Assembly (NCBI GenBank): GCA_002479245.1
Contig: DLMG01000395.1
Location: 8,831-13,846 of the forward strand
Source: Verrucomicrobia subdivision 3 bacterium UBA7542
Lineage (GTDB): Bacteria; Verrucomicrobiota; Verrucomicrobiia; Limisphaerales; UBA11358
DNA: 5,016 nucleotides
Direction: 5' to 3'
Translations under genes and position numbers: made by a program
Shown: piece by piece, positions 1-4,170 of the stretch
Position numbering within the stretch: the stretch's first letter is position 1
Layout of the letters: the number at the start of each line of letters is the position of its first letter
The notes under the pieces: generated by a model
What the model was told of the DNA's origin: nothing
What the model saw: only the letters and a program-made list of their open reading frames with translations
Databases searched by the model: none

Positions 1-320
1 GCGCTTTGCACGCGGGTGGGCGAGCCGAGCTTTTCCAGCGCGTCCTGCAACGCCAGCGCGTTGATAATCGTGGCCAGCATCCCCATGTAATCGCCCGTGG
101 CGCGCTCGATGCCGTGTTCGCTGCCGGACACACCGCGAAAAATGTTCCCGCCGCCGACGACCACGACCACCTGCACGCCGAGTTCGCGCACCTCGCGGAT
201 TTGCCCGGCCATGTGGCGCACCGCCTGGGAGCAAATGCCGACGCCGTTTTCGCCGCCGAGCGCCTCGCCGCTGAGCTTGAGCAGAATCCGGGAAAATTTT
301 GGTTTTTTGGCGGTCGTCAT
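1..320 (-). CDS. pyrH: UMP kinase (uridylate kinase), N-terminal part, cut by window edge
   Basis: Cytoplasmic kinase that makes UDP from UMP and ATP, the committed step towards UTP and CTP. The ATG is at 320 and 106 full codons are visible before the window ends; the family is usually about 240 residues, so well under half is present. Visible family motifs are KLSGEAL (residues 15-21, phosphate-binding loop of the amino acid kinase fold), [13 protein letters not shown] (51-63, nucleotide binding) and the UMP-site segment [19 protein letters not shown] (73-91). The gene follows tsf in the usual bacterial order rpsB-tsf-pyrH, but an intrinsic terminator and a separate promoter lie between them. 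No Shine-Dalgarno is visible before the ATG. The start is chosen because the N-terminus then aligns with the family, with a short basic lead (MTTAKKPKF). Identification is secure; only the 3' part is missing. Confidence 0.96.
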   Translation of the reverse strand, partial: MTTAKKPKFSRILLKLSGEALGGENGVGICSQAVRHMAGQIREVRELGVQVVVVVGGGNIFRGVSGSEHGIERATGDYMGMLATIINALALQDALEKLGSPTRVQS

Positions 321-351
321 AAAACTGGAAGCGCGCGCAGCATCGGGGAAA

Positions 352-380
352 TTTTTAACAGCCGCCGGGTCATCCGTCAA
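352..380 (-). promoter_or_regulatory. Predicted sigma70-type promoter of pyrH
   Basis: On the minus strand, TTGACG (380-375, 5 of 6 matches to the -35 consensus) is followed after exactly 17 bases by TAAAAA (357-352, 4 of 6 matches to the -10). Transcription would begin near 345, about 25 bases before the pyrH ATG. Its position directly downstream of the tsf terminator supports a real role: pyrH needs its own start site if the upstream transcript ends. Confidence 0.55.
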
Positions 381-400
381 ACCAAAGTCGCGATCAAAAT

Positions 401-425
401 AAAAAAAGGCGTCCGGATGGACGCC
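401..425 (-). terminator. Rho-independent terminator of rpsB-tsf
   Basis: Read on the minus strand, GGCGTCC (425-419), a 4-base loop ATCC, and GGACGCC (414-408) form a perfect 7-bp GC-rich stem. It is followed at once by seven T residues (407-401) and then more A/T. It lies 22 bases after the tsf stop codon, so it should end the rpsB-tsf transcript before pyrH. Confidence 0.88.
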
Positions 426-446
426 CCGTTAATTTTGAATTTCCGG

Positions 447-1289
447 TCAGGCACTTTCGCCGACCTGAAACCGCACGAACCGGCGAATGGTGATTTCATC
501 GCCGAGCTGCTTGGCGATCTGCGCCACGTGTTCCTTCACGCTGATCTCGGAGTTGCGCTTCACAAAGCCCTGGTCCACCAGACAGTAGGTCTGGTAAAAT
601 TTTTCCAATATGCCCTGCAGGATTTTTTCCATGGCCTGCGCCGGCTTGCCCTTGAGGCGGTCGGATTGCGCGGCGATTTCGCGTTCCTTGGCGATGACGT
701 TCGCCGGCACCTGCTCGCGCGAAACCACGTGCGGATGTCCCGCCGCGATTTGCAGCGTGATGTCCTTGACGAGCTGCTTGAATTCCTCCTTGCCCGTGGT
801 TTCGGCCCTGCCCGCGCCGACTTCGACGAGCACGCCGACCTTCGCGCCGGTGTGAATGTAGCTGGCAACGAGTCCGTTGCCTTTGACCTCCATCCGCGCA
901 TGCCGGGCAATTTTGATGTTCTCGCGGATTTTCGCGACGAGCGCCTCGCGTTCGGTTTCCAGACTGGCATTGGCATCGGCGGCCAACCGCTTCGCCGCTT
1001 CCTCGCAAAACGCGCGAAACAGTTCGTTGCGCGCGACGAAATCGGACTCGCTGTTCACTTCCACCAGCACGCCGAGCTTTCCGCCGTGCGCGATATATTG
1101 GGTGATGGAGCCCTCCTTCGCTTCGCGCACGGATTTCACGGCGGCGGTGGCCCGGCCTTTTTTGCGCAGAATGTCCACGGCGGCGCTGAGGTCGCCCTTC
1201 GCCTCGGCCAGCGCCTTTTTGCAATCCATCATGCCCACGCCCGTCATTTCACGAAGCTTGGCAACATCAGCAGCAGTAATTTGAGACAT
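447..1289 (-). CDS. tsf: Translation elongation factor Ts (EF-Ts)
   Basis: Guanine-nucleotide exchange factor that releases GDP from EF-Tu so that it can bind GTP again; cytoplasmic. The protein has 280 residues, close to the 283 of E. coli. The N-terminal UBA-like module carries the family signature LREMTGVGMMDCKKAL (12-27). The core starts near residue 55, and the EF-Tu contact loop is SESDFVARNE (80-89, the TDFV-type motif with Ser in place of Thr). A second core subdomain covers roughly 140-220 (AGHPHVVSREQVPANVIAKE), and a C-terminal module ends in EITIRRFVRFQVGE. It starts 71 bases after the rpsB stop and is probably co-transcribed with it. No Shine-Dalgarno is seen: the bases before the ATG are A/T-rich (ttttttatATG), preceded by a short tandem repeat. 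The start is supported by alignment of MSQITAADVAKLRE with family N-termini. Confidence 0.97.
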   Translation of the reverse strand: MSQITAADVAKLREMTGVGMMDCKKALAEAKGDLSAAVDILRKKGRATAAVKSVREAKEGSITQYIAHGGKLGVLVEVNSESDFVARNELFRAFCEEAAKRLAADANASLETEREALVAKIRENIKIARHARMEVKGNGLVASYIHTGAKVGVLVEVGAGRAETTGKEEFKQLVKDITLQIAAGHPHVVSREQVPANVIAKEREIAAQSDRLKGKPAQAMEKILQGILEKFYQTYCLVDQGFVKRNSEISVKEHVAQIAKQLGDEITIRRFVRFQVGESA

Positions 1290-1307
1290 ATAAAAAAATC
1301 AATTGTT

Positions 1308-1328
1308 GGTTGAGAGTTGAAGGTTGAG
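1308..1328 (-). repeat. Three tandem 7-bp repeats in the rpsB-tsf spacer
   Basis: On the plus strand the units are GGTTGAG, AGTTGAA and GGTTGAG in direct succession; on the coding strand this reads as a C/T/A-rich run of CTCAACC-like units. It lies 19-39 bases upstream of the tsf ATG, inside the presumed rpsB-tsf mRNA, in a spacer that has no Shine-Dalgarno. It may be a simple microsatellite or an unstructured ribosome-loading stretch. Confidence 0.6.
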
Positions 1329-1360
1329 GGCAAACAGATAATGACCCGGGCCGCGGCAAA

Positions 1361-2164
1361 TCAAGCCGTCGCCTGTGGAGCGGCCTCCACCGGAACCGCC
1401 GCAACCGGCGCGGCTTCGGCGGGTTGTGCTTCAGCCGGCGCGGCTTCTTCCGCCGCCGGACGGCGTGAACGTTTGGATTCAAACTCCGCCTGCGCCAGCA
1501 TGATGGTCTGGCCGACCGTGGCCAAAATCATGCGGATGGACCGGATGGCGTCGTCGTTCGCGGCAATGGGAAAATCCACCAGGTCGGGATCGCAATTCGT
1601 GTCCACGATGGCAACGAGCGGCAGCTTGAGTTTGCGCGCCTCGGCGACGGCGTTGTGCTCGCGTTTGATGTCCACGACGAACATCGCAGCGGGAATCTTG
1701 TCCATCGCGCGAATGCCGTCGAAATATTTGTGCAGCCGGCCGGCTTCGCGGCGGATGACCGCCTGCTCCTGTTTGCCATAATTGGCCAGCGAGCCGTCCG
1801 TTTCCATTTTCTCAATTTCCTTCAGCCGCTTGATGGAGGATTTAATCGTGTTGTAATTCGTCAACGTGCCGCCGAGCCAGCGCTCGGTGACAAAAAACTG
1901 GCCGCATTCCTTCGCGGTGTCCTTGACGCATTGCTGCGCCTGCTTTTTGGTGCCGACGAACACCACCTTGCCGCCCTTGCGAACCGTTTCCGACAAAAAA
2001 TCGCACGCGGCTTCGAGTTGCGTGAGCGTCTTGCTGAGGTCAATGATGTGAATGCCGTTGCGCGCATCGAAGATGAACGGCTTCATCTTGGGATTCCAAC
2101 GCCTCGTCTGGTGTCCGAAATGGACGCCCGATTCCAACAATTCTTTTATGCCAATGCTTAACAC
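1361..2164 (-). CDS. rpsB: 30S ribosomal protein S2
   Basis: Structural protein of the small ribosomal subunit, needed for binding of S1 in many bacteria. Translated from GTG at 2164 it has 267 residues. S2 motifs are clear: ESGVHFGHQTRRWNPKM (11-27), FVGTKKQAQ (69-77), TERWLGGTLTN (93-103), and the signature PLVAIVDTNCDPDLVDFPI (182-200) followed by ANDDAIRSI. The open frame continues 55 codons upstream to 2329, but that part is Arg/Ala-rich, unlike S2, and lies in the leader. The GTG is preceded by a good AAAGGA ribosome site at proper distance and gives the family N-terminus (M-LSIGIKELLESG). Oddities: a GTG start, and an Ala/Pro/Glu-rich tail from about residue 230 that makes the protein longer than E. 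coli S2 (241). It is first in the cluster, and tsf follows. Confidence 0.96.
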   Translation of the reverse strand: MLSIGIKELLESGVHFGHQTRRWNPKMKPFIFDARNGIHIIDLSKTLTQLEAACDFLSETVRKGGKVVFVGTKKQAQQCVKDTAKECGQFFVTERWLGGTLTNYNTIKSSIKRLKEIEKMETDGSLANYGKQEQAVIRREAGRLHKYFDGIRAMDKIPAAMFVVDIKREHNAVAEARKLKLPLVAIVDTNCDPDLVDFPIAANDDAIRSIRMILATVGQTIMLAQAEFESKRSRRPAAEEAAPAEAQPAEAAPVAAVPVEAAPQATA

Positions 2165-2380
2165 AATTTTCCTTTGGTTAAAAATTCGTCCCGCACTGCG
2201 GCGACGAACCATCCCGCGGAACACGGGATTGAGTTTGATGTTGTTATGGCCCGCCTTTGCTGCGCTTCCGTCTTCGTCCCGCCTTGCGGGACTTCGACGC
2301 GACCGGTCGGCGCGGCAAGCCGCATTCACTCGAACGCGAAAATTAAGGCCGTTTTGCCCCGCCGTTCCCGGCGAAAAGGC
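2165..2380 (-). promoter_or_regulatory. Structured 5' leader of rpsB (candidate ribosomal-protein leader)
   Basis: Between the predicted promoter and the GTG start lie about 215 untranslated bases with three hairpins. One is a perfect 7-bp stem with a 3-nt loop (2276-2292, GTCCCGC/GCGGGAC). One is a 6-bp stem with a 7-nt loop (2211-2229, ATCCCG/CGGGAT). One is a 4+4-bp stem with a one-base bulge and 3-nt loop (2187-2206), ending only 11 bases upstream of the AAAGGA site. Known rpsB leaders in other bacteria bind S2 for feedback control, but I cannot match this one to a described class. The first hairpin could also be a stray dispersed repeat. Confidence 0.4.
2170..2175 (-). promoter_or_regulatory. 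Ribosome binding site that fixes the rpsB GTG start
   Basis: AAAGGA on the minus strand ends five bases before the GTG at 2164. It is the only strong Shine-Dalgarno seen in the window. It favours the short S2 form over the 55-codon upstream extension of the open frame. Confidence 0.75.
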
Positions 2381-2385
2381 TTGTT

Positions 2386-2413
2386 AGAATATCAAACAAG
2401 CACGCGGTGGCAA
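2386..2413 (-). promoter_or_regulatory. Predicted promoter of rpsB-tsf
   Basis: On the minus strand, TTGCCA (2413-2408, 5 of 6 matches to -35) and TATTCT (2391-2386, 4 of 6 to -10) are 16 bases apart. Start of transcription would be near 2380. An inverted repeat CTTGTT-9-AACAAG (2380-2400) overlaps the -10 and could be an operator or chance. This is the best candidate upstream of rpsB, but unproven. Confidence 0.4.
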
Positions 2414-2463
2414 TAGTTTTTTTGTCTGGCGAAAGGAGCGCATCTTGACACCTGCAACAAACT

Positions 2464-2558
2464 GGCGGCTGGAAGCCGCCTTCACTGGCACGCTGGAAGC
2501 GTGCCGCCACAGTGGAGGCAGGCATCCTGCCTGCCAGTGAGCGCGGCTTCCAGCCGCG
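2464..2558. repeat. Cluster of four short hairpin repeats with 5-nt loops
   Basis: Four perfect stems follow one another: 2464-2480 (GGCGGC, loop TGGAA, GCCGCC), 2487-2505 (GGCACGC, TGGAA, GCGTGCC), 2517-2535 (GGCAGGC, ATCCT, GCCTGCC) and 2542-2558 (CGCGGC, TTCCA, GCCGCG). Stems differ in sequence but loops are TGGAA or its complement TTCCA in three of the four. The first and last are inverted copies of each other. A further 9-bp inverted repeat (TCACTGGCA at 2482-2490, TGCCAGTGA at 2532-2540) makes the block one larger nested palindrome. It resembles REP-like intergenic repeats. No gene is credible here. Confidence 0.85.
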
Positions 2559-2586
2559 TGATCCTTTTAACCTGGTGCCGGTGTAT

Positions 2587-2615
2587 AGATGCGCACAAAG
2601 CAACGGGGCGCATCT
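2587..2615. repeat. 8-bp inverted repeat, possible edge of the hairpin cluster
   Basis: AGATGCGC (2587-2594) and GCGCATCT (2608-2615) can pair across a 13-base loop, followed by a short T-run (2619-2623). A third copy, GCGCATCT, lies at 2438-2445 on the other side of the hairpin cluster, so 2438-2594 is bounded by inverted octamers. It may be the end of an element, or a weak plus-strand terminator. Confidence 0.5.
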
Positions 2616-2640
2616 GAATTTTTGAACAGCGGTGGAAATT

Positions 2641-2791
2641 TCTCATTAGCACCGGGCTTCAGCCCGGTGATGATGGTCGAAAAAAGTCGGAAAGCCGTTT
2701 TAACGGCTTCGGCGTGCAGGAAAACCCGTTGAAACGGGTTTTATCCTCGTGACAACTGGTTTCACCCGGCTGAAGCCGGGTGCTAATGAGA
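2641..2791. repeat. 151-bp palindromic MITE- or REP-like element
   Basis: Terminal inverted repeats of 29 bp (2641-2669 and 2763-2791) match at 27 positions. The outer ten bases are TCTCATTAGC and its complement. Each arm is itself a hairpin: CACCGGGC-TTCA-GCCCGGTG on the left, CACCCGGC-TGAA-GCCGGGTG on the right. The two mismatches between arms are a compensating pair, so both hairpins stay perfect. Inside are two more hairpins: AAGCCGTT/AACGGCTT (2692-2709) and AAAACCCGTT/AACGGGTTTT (2721-2742). There is no target-site duplication that I can see and no transposase, so it would be non-autonomous. REP elements mobilised by Y1 tyrosine transposases (RAYT) are the nearest known analogue; that link is inference. 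Confidence 0.85.
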
Positions 2792-2918
2792 GGCCCCCGC
2801 GTTTCATTGCACAATTTCGTCTGGACAAACCGTTTCACCAAACGCAGAGTCAAAACAGGAAAATGGATGGGCTGCGAAACAAGCCATCCTTTGACCGGTA
2901 GGCATCGTCGCACTATCC

Positions 2919-3269
2919 ATGAGCAAGACGCGAACACTTGAGAAGCTGGCGAAGCTTGTTTTTGCCGTGTCTTCGGAAGCAGAGTTTTTCGCTTACGCCA
3001 CTTCGCCGCAGATTCGTGATTCCATTGACTGGTCTGGGTTCAAAAGGTCGGCTGAGACGGATTCGAGACCATTTCCGAGTTTGCGTCCGATTCTCGGTCG
3101 CATCACCGTGTGTCTCGATGCGTTGCGAACCTGTCGCGCACCGGTTCTATCGAAGAGCACGCCGAGTCGTATTCTTTTCTCCGATGCCAATCCATGTCAC
3201 ACTCATTTTTGCGAACTGAAGAAGGAAGTAGAAGCTTTCAAAAGAGAGTTTCAGAGGCTTTCATTATGA
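2919..3269 (+). CDS. Doubtful small ORF, hypothetical protein
   Basis: A frame of 116 residues from ATG at 2919, not recognised. The first third (EKLAKLVFAVSSEAEFFAYA, 8-27) could form a helix and the end (ELKKEVEAFKREFQRLSL) a charged amphipathic or coiled helix; the middle is Cys/Arg/Ser/Pro-rich with no motif. No Shine-Dalgarno precedes it. The stretch from about 2920 to 3330 is visibly richer in A and T than the flanking genes, and its third codon positions lack the G/C preference of rpsB, tsf or the protease. Competing frames of similar length overlap it. It may be a decayed or transferred gene, or non-coding DNA. The 65 bases after it, up to 3334, hold nothing recognisable. Confidence 0.25.
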   Translation: MSKTRTLEKLAKLVFAVSSEAEFFAYATSPQIRDSIDWSGFKRSAETDSRPFPSLRPILGRITVCLDALRTCRAPVLSKSTPSRILFSDANPCHTHFCELKKEVEAFKREFQRLSL

Positions 3270-3334
3270 GCCTATTGCTTAGAGAGACGATGCCTAATGC
3301 CGCGACAACAGCCACTGCCCCTTGAGTTTCAACC

Positions 3335-3889
3335 ATGTATTATTATACGGCCATTGAGCGATTTGACCGCGACAACGGTGAACGATGGGTGGGTTATACC
3401 CGGTGGCTGGGGCGCACCGACCTGACACGCGTCGTCACGCTTGACAGCATCCTCTGTCCCCCGGTCGTTCATGTCGAATCCAGTGAGGACTGGGAGTTCG
3501 TTGCGCAAGAGGAGTTCATGCTCGATTTCTTTACCAACCTCGACTTTGTCCTGCGGCGGGTTTCAAGCCATCGTCCCTCGGTGGTGGTTGCCGTCGCCCG
3601 GGATCCCTCGTCCGCCGATGTCTCCGATTTCCCGCATCCCGATTTCGAGTTTGCCGGCTTTGATATTGTGGACGCCCAGTTCATCGCCAGCGCGCTTCTC
3701 AACGGCTGTAATTTTCCCGAAGCGTTCGATGTCTCGGAGCTTTCATCGGAGTCAGGGCTTATCAAATCGCGGGAGCGAGCCTTCAGGATTCGTGACGCTT
3801 TGCACCGGCGCTATCCGAACCGCGACAAAAAGAAATCCCATGTCTGGGCCATCTGGCGTCACACCGGAACCACCGACCGTGGCGCCTGA
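3335..3889 (+). CDS. Acidic hypothetical protein of 184 residues, family not recognised
   Basis: A convincing reading frame with strong G/C preference at third positions and an ordinary globular composition, rich in Asp, Glu and aromatic residues. It starts MYYYTAIERFDRDNGERWVG, has the strand-like segment PSVVVAVARDPSS (81-93), a region FDIVDAQFIASALLNGCNFPEAFD that looks like a conserved core, then a basic helix (SRERAFRIRDALHRRYPNRD) and VWAIWRH near the end. I see no signal peptide and no membrane segment, so it is probably cytoplasmic. No function can be assigned. The ATG at 3335 has no clear Shine-Dalgarno, as is common in this window. The gene stands alone: the doubtful ORF ends 65 bases before it, and five bases after its stop begins the palindromic element at 3895. 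The last residues (HTGTTDRGA) might have been altered by that insertion. Confidence 0.8.
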   Translation: MYYYTAIERFDRDNGERWVGYTRWLGRTDLTRVVTLDSILCPPVVHVESSEDWEFVAQEEFMLDFFTNLDFVLRRVSSHRPSVVVAVARDPSSADVSDFPHPDFEFAGFDIVDAQFIASALLNGCNFPEAFDVSELSSESGLIKSRERAFRIRDALHRRYPNRDKKKSHVWAIWRHTGTTDRGA

Positions 3890-3926
3890 TTTACCGGGGT
3901 GCATCTTGACCCCCGCGCCCTTTTTT
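3881..3926 (+). terminator. Possible intrinsic terminator overlapping the stop of the 184-residue gene
   Basis: GGCGC (3881-3885) pairs with GCGCC (3915-3919), and inside them GGGGT (3896-3900) pairs with ACCCC (3909-3913). One C and then six T residues (3921-3926) follow. The stop codon lies inside the structure and the two stems are separated by an unpaired bulge, so it is not canonical. Part of it is made by the left end of the repeat element. Confidence 0.35.
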
Positions 3927-4111
3927 CTCCCGCTCCTTCTTCTCCCTCGCCTCCCTCAAGGAGGAGAGGGCCGGGGGGAGGAGGCCGATTACAAGCACGA
4001 ACCCCTCGCCTCCGCCTTCGCCCGGCTTCGGCGCGACTAGCCAGCCCTCGCCCCGTTTGGACGGGGAGAGGGAGTTGTTTCCGTTCGGTGCGTAAGTCAA
4101 GCTGCACCCCG
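3895..4111. repeat. 217-bp GC-rich element with 16-bp terminal inverted repeats
   Basis: CGGGGTGCATCTTGAC (3895-3910) is repeated in inverse orientation at 4096-4111 (GTCAAGCTGCACCCCG) with 15 of 16 matches. Between them are two hairpins of identical plan: 3944-3970 (CCCTC, g, CCTCC, loop CTCAA, GGAGG, a, GAGGG) and 4045-4072 (CCCTC, g, CCCCGT, loop TTGG, ACGGGG, a, GAGGG). The left and right ends also share a 17-bp direct repeat with one mismatch (3911-3927 and 4107-4123, CCCCGCGCC-N-TTTTTTC). There is no gene inside: frames on either strand are Arg/Pro/Gly-rich artefacts. It sits between the 184-residue gene and the protease. Probably a non-autonomous mobile or REP-like element. Confidence 0.75.
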
Positions 4112-4135
4112 CGCCGTTTTTTCGCGCTGGGCGGC

Positions 4136-4164
4136 TTGTCAAAGGTTCCTGGCTGCATTATCGT
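4136..4164 (+). promoter_or_regulatory. Possible promoter of the HtrA-like protease gene
   Basis: TTGTCA (4136-4141, 5 of 6 matches to -35) and TATCGT (4159-4164, 4 of 6 to -10) are 17 bases apart. The predicted start of transcription falls at or next to the ATG at 4171, which would give a leaderless message; this fits the lack of a Shine-Dalgarno. The -10 is weak, so a different promoter further upstream is possible. Confidence 0.35.
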
Positions 4165-4170
4165 CTGACA

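Noticed and set aside
6..1313. A long plus-strand frame of 435 residues
   Set aside because: It runs antisense to pyrH and tsf, both of which are clearly recognised on the minus strand. Its His/Ala/Arg/Phe-rich composition is typical of the complement of GC-rich genes.
2165..2329. 55-codon N-terminal extension of rpsB
   Set aside because: The extension is unlike S2, lies in the structured leader, and the GTG at 2164 has a good ribosome site and gives the family N-terminus.
2343..2603. Minus-strand frame of 86 residues
   Set aside because: It is mostly a translation of the hairpin cluster and the rpsB promoter region; there is no codon bias and no ribosome site.
2464..2791. CRISPR array
   Set aside because: The repeats are hairpins of varied sequence with no constant direct repeat, no regular spacers and no cas genes nearby.
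2865..2889. Inverted repeat GGATGG/CCATCC
   Set aside because: Only six pairs with a bulge and no T-run or other context; probably chance.
2891..2919. Promoter TTGACC-17-TATCCA before the 2919 ORF
   Set aside because: The -10 matches only three of six positions and overlaps the ATG, and the ORF itself is doubtful.
2659..2937. Minus-strand frame of 92 residues
   Set aside because: It reads through the palindromic element. Peptides of the STRLQPG and RFNGF kind arise from such repeats and are not real proteins, as far as I recall from similar database entries.
3441..4040. Plus-strand frame of 199 residues overlapping the 184-residue gene
   Set aside because: Ser/Pro/Arg-rich +1 shadow that runs on into the repeat element. 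The frame from 3335 has the better codon use and normal protein composition.
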